Part shown: positions 37,584 through 46,613 of the stretch, one piece after another
How the letters are laid out: each line of letters begins with the position of its first letter
Position numbering within the stretch: position 1 is the first letter of the stretch
DNA from: JAJZEO01 sp964350315
Lineage (GTDB): Bacteria; Chlamydiota; Chlamydiia; Chlamydiales; 2-12-FULL-49-11
DNA: 64,000 nt
Reading direction: 5' to 3'
Assembly: GCA_964350315.1 (NCBI GenBank)
Contig: CAYGJD010000006.1
Span: forward strand, 1 to 64,000
Program-made: the position numbers and the translations under genes
The notes under the pieces: generated by a model
The model's input: the letters and a program-made list of their open reading frames with translations, nothing else
What the model was told of the DNA's origin: nothing
Database searches by the model: none

Positions 37584-37865
37584 CCTTTTCCACAACACCA
37601 AGAATATATATATAGATATATTATATTATATTCTTCTTCTTCTTTCGGTGTGGAAATGTTCAAAAGAAAAAGGCAAGTAAGTTGTCTTCTGACAAATTTG
37701 ATTTATTCTTTGTTTAAAATGTGTTCGTAGATTGTGCAAAAAGGGGGACTTTTACACAGTGTTTTTTTTTCGACAGGTTTGTGAACAGTCTGCGAACAGG
37801 TTGTGAACAGGTATTTCCACACAGGAAAAATGACGGGGAAGTGTTGTTTTAGAGAGGATAGAAAT
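37584..37865. other. Candidate chromosomal replication origin
   Basis: This noncoding stretch holds three elements. The first is a 31-bp A/T run (37602-37632) with only one G, like a DNA unwinding element. The second is DnaA-box-like 9-mers: TTTTCCACA at 37586 (one mismatch to TTATCCACA) and ATTTCCACA at 37649-37657 (reverse) and 37813 (two mismatches). The third is an 11-bp-phased set TGTGAACAG at 37780, TGCGAACAG at 37791 and TGTGAACAG at 37802. In sampled lines the plus strand is C-rich to the left and G-rich to the right. Those features fit oriC. The repeats could instead be regulatory sites of the tRNA or ung. Confidence 0.55.
37780..37810 (+). repeat. Three direct repeats TGYGAACAG at 11-bp spacing
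   Basis: TGTGAACAG (37780), TGCGAACAG (37791) and TGTGAACAG (37802) repeat at exactly 11 bp, one helical turn. A weaker fourth copy (TTCGACAGG) starts at 37769, also in phase. Helical phasing suggests cooperative binding of a protein such as DnaA. Confidence 0.75.
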
Positions 37866-37940
37866 CAGGATGATAGGATTCGAACCTACGACCTCAAGTC
37901 CCCCAGACTTGCGCGCTAAACCAAACTGCGCTACACCCTG
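37866..37940 (-). tRNA. tRNA-Pro (anticodon GGG)
   Basis: On the minus strand the 75-nt sequence starts CAGGGTG and ends CATCCTG, forming a 7-bp acceptor stem with one G-U pair. It has D-arm TAGCGCAGTTTGGTTTAGCGC, the anticodon stem CAAGT/ACTTG with loop CTGGGGG (anticodon GGG), and the T-arm GGTTCGAATCC. CCA is not encoded. It reads proline CCC and CCU codons. Confidence 0.96.
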
Positions 37941-38011
37941 ATATTGAAATGGTTTATTAATTTAGCAAAAATGCTACGATATGTTCTTCTAAAAGTCAAG
38001 TTGGTGCAACG

Positions 38012-38689
38012 ATGACCCTGATGTTAGAAAAGAGCTGGCAGAACTTACTGGAGAGTGAGGTTCAAAAAACTTCCTTTTTAAAATTAAGTGAGTTTTTACA
38101 AAGCGAGATCAAGTTAGGGAAAAAAATTTACCCACCCTTAGAGGACGTGTTTGCTGCTTTTTTTTTAACCCCATTTGATTCTGTTAAAGTAGTGATTGTA
38201 GGTCAAGACCCATACCATTCAGCAGGTCAGGCAGAAGGTCTTAGCTTCAGTGTTAAACCAGGAGTAAAAATTCCCCCCTCATTAAAAAACATCTACAAAG
38301 AACTTGTTTCGGATGTGGGGATTAAAATGCCCACGCACGGCTCTTTAGTTCGATGGGCAGAGCAGGGGGTTTTGTTGTTAAATACAACGCTGACAGTAGA
38401 AGAGGGGAAGCCAAAGTCACATTGCGGTAGGGGTTGGGAAGAATTTACACATAAAGTAGTAGAGCTTCTCTCTTCTCGCAGTGATCCGATTATTTTTGTT
38501 TTGTGGGGAAAGTTGGCAGAACAAACGTGTTGTAGTGTTTTGGACAAAGTTGATCATCCACATGTCGTGTTAAAAGCAGCACACCCCTCACCATTTTCAG
38601 CAAAGAAGTTTTTTGGTTGTTGTCATTTTACGATAATAAATAAATGTTTGAAAAAATGGGGCAAAAAGCCTATTGATTGGAGAATATGA
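38012..38689 (+). CDS. ung: Uracil-DNA glycosylase
   Basis: A 225-residue family 1 enzyme that removes uracil from DNA as the first step of base-excision repair. The catalytic motif GQDPYHSAGQAEGLSFSV, the block LLLNTTLTV, and the DNA-intercalation motif AHPSPFSAKKFFGCCHF are all intact. It starts about 70 nt from the divergent tRNA-Pro gene. Its stop overlaps the start of the MFS gene as ATGA, so the two are translationally coupled. Confidence 0.97.
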   Translation: MTLMLEKSWQNLLESEVQKTSFLKLSEFLQSEIKLGKKIYPPLEDVFAAFFLTPFDSVKVVIVGQDPYHSAGQAEGLSFSVKPGVKIPPSLKNIYKELVSDVGIKMPTHGSLVRWAEQGVLLLNTTLTVEEGKPKSHCGRGWEEFTHKVVELLSSRSDPIIFVLWGKLAEQTCCSVLDKVDHPHVVLKAAHPSPFSAKKFFGCCHFTIINKCLKKWGKKPIDWRI

Positions 38690-39969
38690 ACGAAAACGCA
38701 AATGATCAAGAAACTAAAAAAGAGAGCTTAGAAAAAAAAAGCTCTAACAGACGATCTTTGCTTGCTGTAATGATAACCTTTGCTCTTGCATCTTTAAGCG
38801 CAACAATCATTTTCCCTATACTAGCCCCATTGTTTTTAGACTCAGGTCAATCGCTTATTCGTGAAAACATACCCCCAAATGTACGTGCAATTTTGTTGGG
38901 TTTTTTTCTTGCCTCTTTTCCTCTTGCACAACTTATTTTTTCACCTTTGTGTGGTGAGTTTTCTGATAAAAAGGGGAGAAAGCCCGTTTTTTTGGTGACC
39001 ATTGCACTTGAAATTTTCGGTTATGCTTTGTGTGCTATAGCGATTATGTGGCATCACCTGAGCATTTTTTTTATTGGACGTTTTTTTACAGGGCTCGCAG
39101 CAGGAAACATGACGGTGTGTTTGGCGACCATTGTTGATTTAGCTGAAAATGAAAAGAAAAAAGTTCGATACTTTAGCTACGGATCAGCATTGGCTGGAGT
39201 TATGTTTGTTTTAGGACCATTTATAGGGGGGAAGCTAGCAGACAAAGAGATATCAAGCTTCTTTAATGCAGCCTTTCCTATGTGGGCAGGAGCCATTCTT
39301 GCGACATTAAACCTTCTTATTATGGCCTTTTTGTATAAAGAGACACTAAAAGAGAAGTGCGACAAACCTTTTGACCCGCTTGGCGCCTTTCACAATCTTC
39401 AGCTCGCATTTCGTACGCAAGCAGTTCGGGATCTATATATACTTTATTTTTTCTTTCTGTTTTCTTGGAACATGTTGTATCAGTTCTTACCAGCAGTTTT
39501 AGTCCAAGAATTTCACTCATCAACCTCTGTAATAGGGGACGTAAGCGCACTTGCGGGGTGTATTTGGATAGTTGGAACTATTTTAATCAACCTGATCGCA
39601 AGAACAAAAATAGAGGCCAAATATATTGTATTAGTTTCTTTGTTGATATTTTCTTTTACAAGCGTCTTTATTCCTTCACCAAATACGATGAGAGGATTTT
39701 TAATTACGACAGGAATTGCTGTTTTTTTTGCCGGCGGTATTTGGCCCCTTTTTACAGGTGCCATTTCAAATGCTGCAGACCAAAAGATACAGGGCAAGGT
39801 TCTTGGATTAAGCCAGTCAATTCAATCTTTAGCTATGATGCTTGCCCCTTTAATCGGTGGCTTCTTTTTGCAAGCACATAGTAAAATACCTTTTATTGTC
39901 TCATCAATATCAGCTCTTATTGCAGCTGGCCTTTTGACAAAAACAAGACGTGCTTTTTTTCAAACTTAA
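38686..39969 (+). CDS. MFS transporter, TetA-like
   Basis: The 427-residue protein begins at the ATG overlapping the ung stop. It has twelve predicted membrane segments and the MFS motif A-like loop GEFSDKKGRKPVFLVTI after segment 2, then FFIGRFFTGLAAGNMTV. It resembles drug/H+ antiporters of the Tet/TCR type; substrate is unknown. A hydrophilic 20-residue N-terminus precedes the first segment. Confidence 0.88.
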   Translation: MNENANDQETKKESLEKKSSNRRSLLAVMITFALASLSATIIFPILAPLFLDSGQSLIRENIPPNVRAILLGFFLASFPLAQLIFSPLCGEFSDKKGRKPVFLVTIALEIFGYALCAIAIMWHHLSIFFIGRFFTGLAAGNMTVCLATIVDLAENEKKKVRYFSYGSALAGVMFVLGPFIGGKLADKEISSFFNAAFPMWAGAILATLNLLIMAFLYKETLKEKCDKPFDPLGAFHNLQLAFRTQAVRDLYILYFFFLFSWNMLYQFLPAVLVQEFHSSTSVIGDVSALAGCIWIVGTILINLIARTKIEAKYIVLVSLLIFSFTSVFIPSPNTMRGFLITTGIAVFFAGGIWPLFTGAISNAADQKIQGKVLGLSQSIQSLAMMLAPLIGGFFLQAHSKIPFIVSSISALIAAGLLTKTRRAFFQT

Positions 39970-40012
39970 CCTATTCTTTTGTAATATCAGGCACAATGTT
40001 ATAATTATTGGC

Positions 40013-40381
40013 ATGACATACAGAATATACATATTTATAATTACGCAATTAGCAACAAAAAACTTTGTTACTATACCTTTTGGTAATTACAATGTGTTTT
40101 TTCAAATCTGTGATCAAAAAAAAGATTGGTCAATTTCTTTAAAGATAGCCCACTTAGATGAAGATAATTGTTCTCAGCAAATTAAAGAATGTTTTTCACT
40201 AAGGAAGAGAGCGAGATTTTCATCAAAAGGGAGTCAAATTGTAATCGATCATATTCATGGTCCTGGGGTTTATCTTCTTTATGACACAAAGCCTATGAAA
40301 AGGTACCTTATTTTCAAAGAGGTTCTTGAAAATCTCTTAGAAGAAGCAGATGACTTTAAAGAACTCTTCTGTTTAAGATAA
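40013..40381 (+). CDS. Small protein of unknown function
   Basis: A 122-residue frame with no recognisable family. The start is uncertain: ATG 40013 lacks a good ribosome site, and a GTG at 39950 would overlap the MFS gene. It has a hydrophobic N-terminal stretch, then beta-rich sequence (FGNYNVFFQICDQKKDW) and the block GSQIVIDHIHGPGVYLLYDT followed by an acidic helical C-terminus. It sits between the MFS gene and dapA, 4 nt before dapA, suggesting one transcript. Confidence 0.6.
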   Translation: MTYRIYIFIITQLATKNFVTIPFGNYNVFFQICDQKKDWSISLKIAHLDEDNCSQQIKECFSLRKRARFSSKGSQIVIDHIHGPGVYLLYDTKPMKRYLIFKEVLENLLEEADDFKELFCLR

Positions 40382-40385
40382 AATC

Positions 40386-41246
40386 ATGTTTATTGGAAGT
40401 ATACCAGCTCTTGTTACACCATTTACAGATGGTGGAGAATCAATCGATTATGAGCGTCTGCGCGCATTGATAAAAATGCACATACAAAACAAAAGTGATG
40501 GGATTTTAATCGCAGGAACAACGGGTGAATCTCCAACTTATACAGAGAGTGAATTTACAAAAGTTGTAGAGACGTCTATTGAGGCCTCTGATGGACTAAT
40601 TGATGTTATTGTAAACTGTGGCACCAATGCTACCAAACAAAGCAAACAACGAGCCCAGATTGCAAAAAATTTAGGAGCGAAAGGTGCTCTAGTTATCATA
40701 CCTTATTATAACAAGCCAATCTTTAACGGTATTGTGCAACACTTTCAGGAAATTGCAAAGGTAGGCTTGCCGATAGTGATTTATCATCACCCAGGCAGAA
40801 CGGGGATAACGTTAACAGCAAAACAACTTGTAACGTTACATGAAATTCCAGCCGTTGTAGGAATTAAAGAGGCATCCTCAGATCCTAAGCTAACAACACA
40901 GATTTGTGCCTTAAAAAAAGATGCAATAGTCTCCTCAGGAAACGATGATTTAGCGATTGAAGTCATAAAAAATGGGGGAAAAGGTTCATACACAGTATTT
41001 GGTAATTTAGAGCCTCTCAAATGGAAAAAAATCATTACATTAGCCCAAGATGGGAAGTTTGATCAAGCACAAAAAAGCTACGCTCTTGTTGCAAAAACGA
41101 TTGATGCAATTGGGCTAGAAGTAAATCCCCAGGGAATAAAGTGCGCAATGAGCTTAAAAGGTCTTTGTGAAAACATCCTCAGATTACCATTAATCGCAGC
41201 AAGTACCTCCACTCAAGATGCGATCGCAAAAGCAATGCAAACGTGA
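40386..41246 (+). CDS. dapA: 4-hydroxy-tetrahydrodipicolinate synthase
   Basis: A 286-residue aldolase-type TIM barrel that condenses pyruvate with aspartate semialdehyde on the path to meso-DAP and lysine. The motifs are GTTGESPTYTESEF, IPYYNKPIFNGIVQHF with the catalytic tyrosine, YHHPGRTGI and the Schiff-base lysine in VVGIKEASSD. Supplying DAP fits the peptidoglycan genes in the window (nlpC-like, mtgA). Confidence 0.95.
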   Translation: MFIGSIPALVTPFTDGGESIDYERLRALIKMHIQNKSDGILIAGTTGESPTYTESEFTKVVETSIEASDGLIDVIVNCGTNATKQSKQRAQIAKNLGAKGALVIIPYYNKPIFNGIVQHFQEIAKVGLPIVIYHHPGRTGITLTAKQLVTLHEIPAVVGIKEASSDPKLTTQICALKKDAIVSSGNDDLAIEVIKNGGKGSYTVFGNLEPLKWKKIITLAQDGKFDQAQKSYALVAKTIDAIGLEVNPQGIKCAMSLKGLCENILRLPLIAASTSTQDAIAKAMQT

Positions 41247-41267
41247 GAGCATGTTATAAAAATCTTG

Positions 41268-41290
41268 GTTACCTAGCAACTAAGTAACCC
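41268..41290 (-). terminator. Possible terminator between convergent genes
   Basis: GGTTAC and GTAACC form a hairpin in the gap between dapA and the leftward gene at 41323. On the minus strand it is followed by AAGATTTTT, a weak U tract. It could end the leftward transcript; it is modest evidence. Confidence 0.4.
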
Positions 41291-41322
41291 CGTCGATTGT
41301 GCTGAAGAGTTTTTTCTTCTAA

Positions 41323-41994
41323 CTACTCGGTGTGAATTTTCTTTAAATCAGCAGATGACATGTTTTGAATGAGCGCAGCTGCGACACCATTTTCCTCAAG
41401 CTTTTGAGCAAGTCTTGATGCTTGAAAATGCATAATTACAGCATCTCCTGGATTATTTCGGTCTTCTGCATTGCGAACAATCCGAATGTATTTTTCAGGG
41501 AGACGTTTCATTTCAACAATTGTCGGATAGTGTAGTACAACGCGTCTTAGAGCAACTTGATCAAGAACTTTAGGTTTTCCCATTTCAAGCATTCTCTCAC
41601 ACTCTTTTTTCCAGAGTTGAAGAAGTTTTTTAGAGGAAGCTGTGTCATTGACAAAAAAAGTTCCCGTAAGAATTTTTCCATCATCGCTTGGTTCAACGTG
41701 GTCATTTACTCGAAAAGAAACATCTGCAAAACAGTCATTAAAGAAATCGGGTTGTTTTACAACGATACTGTCAGCATCAGTCCAAACAAGAGGTCTCTTG
41801 TGCTCTTCTAGTTTTTTCAAAAGAAATTCAGCCTTGTAGCAACAATTTGCACTCCAAGATCCCTTGTCTTCAATCGCACAAATATCATGCTTCAGACCAA
41901 GTTTGTTTAGTGAAGCAATCAGATCTTTTGCTTCTTTCTCGTATAGAGAGCCTTTTGTGTAATAACTCACAAAGAGTGGTTTTTGATTATTCAC
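41323..41994 (-). CDS. Cytosolic glycosyltransferase-like protein (GT-A fold)
   Basis: A 223-residue protein with no signal peptide, beginning KPLFVSYYTKGSLYEKEAK. It has a DXD motif in PLVWTDADSIVVKQPDFF and the block GKILTGTFFVNDTASSKKLL with LDQVALRRVV, the layout of small nucleotide-sugar transferases. The substrate is unknown. It provides a contrast with the island at 1-9.3 kb, where all the transferases have signals. It shares a strand with the DUF2721 gene and thrS upstream. Confidence 0.7.
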   Translation of the reverse strand: MNNQKPLFVSYYTKGSLYEKEAKDLIASLNKLGLKHDICAIEDKGSWSANCCYKAEFLLKKLEEHKRPLVWTDADSIVVKQPDFFNDCFADVSFRVNDHVEPSDDGKILTGTFFVNDTASSKKLLQLWKKECERMLEMGKPKVLDQVALRRVVLHYPTIVEMKRLPEKYIRIVRNAEDRNNPGDAVIMHFQASRLAQKLEENGVAAALIQNMSSADLKKIHTE

Positions 41995-42000
41995 AGTAGT

Positions 42001-42396
42001 TTACCCCTTTCGGAAAGTCCCTTTATCATCAATATAAAGAGATGTTGTACAAGATACTTCAACTATTGCACTTATAACACTCAAAAACGTCATAAAGCAA
42101 CCAGTAATTAATAAAATAACAATAATATACAATAAATGACTTGCTATTGTCGAGAGAATGATGAAAAAAGCAGCTAAAGTAAAAAACAAAATTGCTGAAT
42201 AAGCGCATAAAATACCGGCTTGCAACAGGCGAACTCTTTTCAGAAAAAACTTTTCTTCCTCTGGATGAGACCGTTTTTCAGCACCTGAAAGCTCTCGCAA
42301 AACCTTTAATAAGACCATAAGGCGATTGTTTAAAGTTAAAATAATTAAACAAGCTGCAGGAATCATTGCTATTGGAAGATTGCTAAGAGTTGTCAT
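42001..42396 (-). CDS. DUF2721 family membrane protein
   Basis: A 131-residue protein with about three hydrophobic segments. The N-terminal PIAMIPAACLIILTLNNRLM and the following hydrophilic RELSGAEKRSHPEEEKFFLKR before a long hydrophobic pair fit DUF2721. No function is known for the family. Its ATG overlaps the thrS stop (ATGA). Confidence 0.7.
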   Translation of the reverse strand: MTTLSNLPIAMIPAACLIILTLNNRLMVLLKVLRELSGAEKRSHPEEEKFFLKRVRLLQAGILCAYSAILFFTLAAFFIILSTIASHLLYIIVILLITGCFMTFLSVISAIVEVSCTTSLYIDDKGTFRKG

Positions 42397-44315
42397 TCTT
42401 TCTCCTCATCAAATGGTGAAGTTAGTGATCTGGAGTGAAATTCTTCGTTAACTTTTTGAAAAAAATCTGTCATCGAAAGATCGCGATGTTGTATGCCAGA
42501 GCGCGTTCTAATTGAGAGTGTTTTTTTCTCACACTCCTCATCGCCAACAGTAATCATGTATCCAACTTGTTCCATTTGAGCTGTTCTCACTTTCTTACTA
42601 ATTGACTCATGAGAGGCATCAATGTCACAGATTAGGCGATGCTTTTGACAAGCATCACGAATTGATTCTGCAAAGTGTGCATGTCTGTCTGCAACAGGAA
42701 GAACCCTAATTTGTCTTGGATTTAACCAAAGAGGGAATCTACCAGCAAAGTGTTCAATAATAATTGCTAAAAAGCGTTCAAGCGATCCGTATAGAGCTCT
42801 ATGAATCATGATCGGACGTTTTGCTGTACCATCATTTGTTGTATACTCGAGATTGAATCGTTCAGGAAGAGACATATCAAGCTGGATCGTTCCACATTGC
42901 CAAGATCGGCCAAGAGTATCTTGTACGTGAATGTCGATCTTTGGTCCATAAAAAGCGCCATCACCTTCATTGATACGGTAATCTCTACCCCAATGATCAA
43001 GTGCTGCTTTAAGAGCTGCTGTAGTCATTTCCCAATCTTCATCTGTGCCGATTGTTTTTTTCTCAGGTCGTGTAGAAAGCTCTAGTTTATATTTGAGTCC
43101 ATAAGGGGCGTACAATTCATCTACAAGATCAAGTACACCAATAATTTCTGATTCAATGTCTTCTGGTTTCATGAAAATGTGAGCATCGTCTTGGTGAAAA
43201 CAACGAACGCGTAGCAAACCAGAGAGAGATCCAGAGAGTTCATGTCTATGAACGTTTCCAATTTCACCCACACGAAGAGGAAGTTCTCTATAACTGTGTT
43301 TTTTTGAAGCAAAGTAAAGCATACATGCAGGACAGTTCATTGGTTTCAATGCATAAGTCTTTTCATCGATTTCACTTACATACATGTTTTCACGGTAGTT
43401 TTCCCAGTGTCCCGACTGTTCCCAAAGCGAGCGATCCATCATAACAGGAGATTTAATCTCTGTGTAACCAGCTTTGTCGTGAAGCTCTCTCCAATAATCA
43501 AGCATACGATTCCAAATGATCATTCCATGAGGTTCAATTAAAGGCATTCCCGGGGCAACATCAAAAAACCGAAAGAGTCCAAGTTTTTGACCTAAAACGC
43601 GGTGATCGCGCTTTTTTGCTTCTTCGATTAGGAATAGGTGCTCTTGTAGCATTTTTCTTTCAGGAAAAGAAACTGCATAGACACGAGTTAATGTTTCACG
43701 TTCTTGATCGCCACGCCAGTAAGCAGCTGAGGTTTTTGTGCACTTAAATGCTTTTATCTTTCCTAAGTTTGATAAGTGTGGTCCCCGACAAAGATCAAAA
43801 AATTCGCCTTGCTTATATCCAGTAGTTGGAGATGACTCATCGAATTCATTGATGAGTTCAAGTTTGAAAGGATTGCCCTTAAATTCGCCAAGCGCCTCAT
43901 TTTTTGACGAAAAAACGCGTCGCTCTGGCTTAAAGTTTTCCTTAATGATCGCTTGCACTTCTTTTTCTATCTTAGGAAAGTCGTCTTCGCTGAGATTTAA
44001 ATTTGCAAAGTCATAGTAAAACCCTTTTTCAATTGGAGGGCCAATTGTAGGAACAGCTTCTGGAAAAAGGCGTAAAATTGCTTGAGCGAGAACATGAGCG
44101 GAGGTGTGCCAAAAGACTTCTTTACCCCTTGGATCATCAAAAGAGCAAATTTCTACTCGATCGCCTTTTTTCAAATGGCTAGAAAAGTCTTTGGGCTGAG
44201 AATTTACAAAAAGGGCGCAAGCTTGCTCAGGAGAGGTTAAATTGAGTTTTTGAATGAGGTCAAAACCGGTCATTCCTTCAGATATTTCGACTTCTTTTTC
44301 GTTGCATGTTATCAT
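42393..44315 (-). CDS. thrS: Threonyl-tRNA synthetase
   Basis: I place the start at the ATG 44315, which fits the family N-terminus; the frame extends to 44333. The protein has about 640 residues. It has an N-terminal TGS domain and the editing domain with HTSAHVLAQAILRLFP. The class II catalytic core carries EIKSPVMMDRSLWEQSGHW, MNCPACMLYF, RVGEIGNVHRHELSG and the C-terminal anticodon-binding domain. It charges tRNA-Thr. The divergent gene begins only 27 nt away. Confidence 0.97.
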   Translation of the reverse strand: MITCNEKEVEISEGMTGFDLIQKLNLTSPEQACALFVNSQPKDFSSHLKKGDRVEICSFDDPRGKEVFWHTSAHVLAQAILRLFPEAVPTIGPPIEKGFYYDFANLNLSEDDFPKIEKEVQAIIKENFKPERRVFSSKNEALGEFKGNPFKLELINEFDESSPTTGYKQGEFFDLCRGPHLSNLGKIKAFKCTKTSAAYWRGDQERETLTRVYAVSFPERKMLQEHLFLIEEAKKRDHRVLGQKLGLFRFFDVAPGMPLIEPHGMIIWNRMLDYWRELHDKAGYTEIKSPVMMDRSLWEQSGHWENYRENMYVSEIDEKTYALKPMNCPACMLYFASKKHSYRELPLRVGEIGNVHRHELSGSLSGLLRVRCFHQDDAHIFMKPEDIESEIIGVLDLVDELYAPYGLKYKLELSTRPEKKTIGTDEDWEMTTAALKAALDHWGRDYRINEGDGAFYGPKIDIHVQDTLGRSWQCGTIQLDMSLPERFNLEYTTNDGTAKRPIMIHRALYGSLERFLAIIIEHFAGRFPLWLNPRQIRVLPVADRHAHFAESIRDACQKHRLICDIDASHESISKKVRTAQMEQVGYMITVGDEECEKKTLSIRTRSGIQHRDLSMTDFFQKVNEEFHSRSLTSPFDEEKE

Positions 44316-44342
44316 CATGATAGAAATTTGCATGTAAGGTTT

Positions 44343-46529
44343 ATGGATTTTTTAAGAATATCAAAAGAAGCGATGGTTTGCAAGCAAACGGTTGAAGCAT
44401 CGTTGATCGATGAGCAACAAGTTGTTTGCACAATACGAGCTCGCCTAATAGCAGAGGCCATTATAGACCAAGAAGGGCTCTTTAACCAAGTTGAAGGAAA
44501 ACGACTATATGAAACGTTACATATGCCTGATGAGTCGTATTATCAAAAAATGTTTCTCTCACACGTGCGTCATGTTCTTTCTTTATTTCTTGAAAGTAGT
44601 CATGCCCGTCTTCGCTTTAAGCAACTCTCATTTCCTCTTGCAAATCCATTTGTTGATCAACTGATAGCAAGATCTCTTTGTAAAAAAGAAGAAATCACAA
44701 AACGAGACATCTCCCTTGCCCTAATGATCGCTCTTTTAACACCATTACGGCAAAGTGTGGGGTCATGCTTTGCTACAGCCCCTCTTATGGTCGTGCAATA
44801 CGAACAGCCCTTCTTCCTTTTTGAAGAGCTCTACAACCTTGTTACACGAGGGTTTCTTAAGCGCGTTGTCGATGGAAAAGAAGTGCGCATTCCCATGAGT
44901 ATCAAGACAGGATTGGGAGATTTAGCAACACCAATGGGGCCTCTTGGCAATAAGGACCCCTCGCTCAAAGAAGCACTTGGCATAAAAAAACTCCCTGATG
45001 TCATCTCCGGTGAGACTATTCGGACTTATATTTTAAGAGTTGCTCAAGACCCTAAAATTGTAGAAGAACATTTTAAGGCAAAGACCCAGTCACTCATATT
45101 AAAATGTTATGAGTATACCGTTGCATCCCTTTCTGATTGGAAAACAGATTTTGCAAATTGGAATATGTACACATCTCTTGGTCTTGATCACAATCAAGAA
45201 GGGGGGCTTGGTGAAATGCTCTATAAACTTCTTGAAGAAGAGCTTGGGAAACTAAACGAGGAAATTACACAACTTACAGAAGAAGTGTATAGAACAGAAG
45301 ATCAGATTCGCGCTCTTGAGGCACACATGAGAGGGGCTTCAACAGAAGATCAGATAAGAAGGATAAAGGGTGAGATTCAGGCAAAATCACACCACATGTA
45401 TGTTTCAGAAGATATGCACTACAGGCAAATAGAAAGATCAAAAAAGATCGCAGAATTTTTTAAATTTATTGTAGAACAGCTGACGCGCCTTTTCCCAGAG
45501 TATTTTCAAGAAGTATTTGATTCGGAGATGGTTTCAACAGAAGGGGAAATACTAGAAGATAGGCCTGCAGGGTTTAGACTCCTCTACAAGCATGGTCGCT
45601 TTGATCCAAGCGTCTGGACAATGATCTATTCAGAGCAAGAGTATGTTTCGGTGTTGATTGAGTTTTTTAAAGCGATTGAAAACCTTCTTTTTCTGGCAAT
45701 AGATTGGGAGGAGGGGAAAGACTTAATTGAGGTCGTCATCGATAAATTGATACATAAAGTCCAAAGCCCTGAGTTTATGGAGAGGGCAAAAATTAGAACT
45801 GCCCAAATGCACTATGTAACACTCAAAGAATCATCGCCACGCACTCCTTGGGCCTATGAATCGGGAGGCTCAGTAGATACGCTTGTGTCTGGATACTTTA
45901 AGGTGGTCAATAAGCCGCGAAAAGTAGAATTTAAACCAACAAAACCAATCGATTTGTTGGTTGAGTTGATTGAATGGATGAAAGATGCTCCATATAAAGA
46001 TACAAATCGATTTGAGAGTGATAGCTACATGGGAATGTTGATGACAAGCCCAGTTCATGCATTTGTTTTTAAGCCGGGACTTGAAGGGTTTTCTAAGGCG
46101 TGGAGATCTAATGCAAATACATTCACCTATGTTCGCGATGAAATCGAAGGAAGAGGACGAGCTCTTTATCACGAAAATCCACTCTCTAAACAAGAGTTAA
46201 ATAAAATAAATGAGATTATGACCCCTTTTGGAATGCCTAATACACAACACTTTGATGAAATGTGTAACTGGGCAGTAGAACAAAGAGGAGGGAAAACCTT
46301 TTTAGCTGAGATTGTTGTAAATCTTTACTATAAAAACAGTAAAATTACATATACTCCTTTTGCAGATACAAATTGGGCAAGCGACTTGTTTGTCTTTTTG
46401 GTAAACCCTGTCACAAAAGAAGTTGAATTGTGGCGAAAAAATAACAATTATTTTAGAGCGCTCCCCACATGGAATAGTCACTTTCAAGGAAAATCCTGGT
46501 CCTTATTTCTAGATGACTTTCGAGGCTAG
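44343..46529 (+). CDS. Putative papain-like cysteine protease with coiled-coil insert
   Basis: The ATG at 44343 follows GTAAGG and gives 728 residues; a frame from 44250 would overlap thrS. I see a papain-like catalytic order: Gln137 and Cys142 in RQSVGSCFATAP (compare GSCWAF), His572 in SPVHAFVFKPG, and Asn677-Trp678 in FADTNWASD (compare NSWG). Between Cys and His lies an insert of about 430 residues with a predicted coiled coil (EELGKLNEEITQLTEEVY and onward). No signal peptide. This is inference from motif order; I do not recognise the family. A host-directed role as a secreted effector is possible. It is divergent from thrS. Confidence 0.55.
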   Translation: MDFLRISKEAMVCKQTVEASLIDEQQVVCTIRARLIAEAIIDQEGLFNQVEGKRLYETLHMPDESYYQKMFLSHVRHVLSLFLESSHARLRFKQLSFPLANPFVDQLIARSLCKKEEITKRDISLALMIALLTPLRQSVGSCFATAPLMVVQYEQPFFLFEELYNLVTRGFLKRVVDGKEVRIPMSIKTGLGDLATPMGPLGNKDPSLKEALGIKKLPDVISGETIRTYILRVAQDPKIVEEHFKAKTQSLILKCYEYTVASLSDWKTDFANWNMYTSLGLDHNQEGGLGEMLYKLLEEELGKLNEEITQLTEEVYRTEDQIRALEAHMRGASTEDQIRRIKGEIQAKSHHMYVSEDMHYRQIERSKKIAEFFKFIVEQLTRLFPEYFQEVFDSEMVSTEGEILEDRPAGFRLLYKHGRFDPSVWTMIYSEQEYVSVLIEFFKAIENLLFLAIDWEEGKDLIEVVIDKLIHKVQSPEFMERAKIRTAQMHYVTLKESSPRTPWAYESGGSVDTLVSGYFKVVNKPRKVEFKPTKPIDLLVELIEWMKDAPYKDTNRFESDSYMGMLMTSPVHAFVFKPGLEGFSKAWRSNANTFTYVRDEIEGRGRALYHENPLSKQELNKINEIMTPFGMPNTQHFDEMCNWAVEQRGGKTFLAEIVVNLYYKNSKITYTPFADTNWASDLFVFLVNPVTKEVELWRKNNNYFRALPTWNSHFQGKSWSLFLDDFRG

Positions 46530-46613
46530 ATCACACTGCTAAATCAAGAAAATAAACGTCGCGATTTTCTCCTTAGTTCTTTATAATAAATTAATAAAAA
46601 TAAGGAGACAAAG

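Noticed and set aside
37577..37663. N-terminal extension of the GlmU-like acyltransferase
   Set aside because: The extra residues are encoded by an AT-rich repeat region, and a good ribosome site supports the ATG at 37576.
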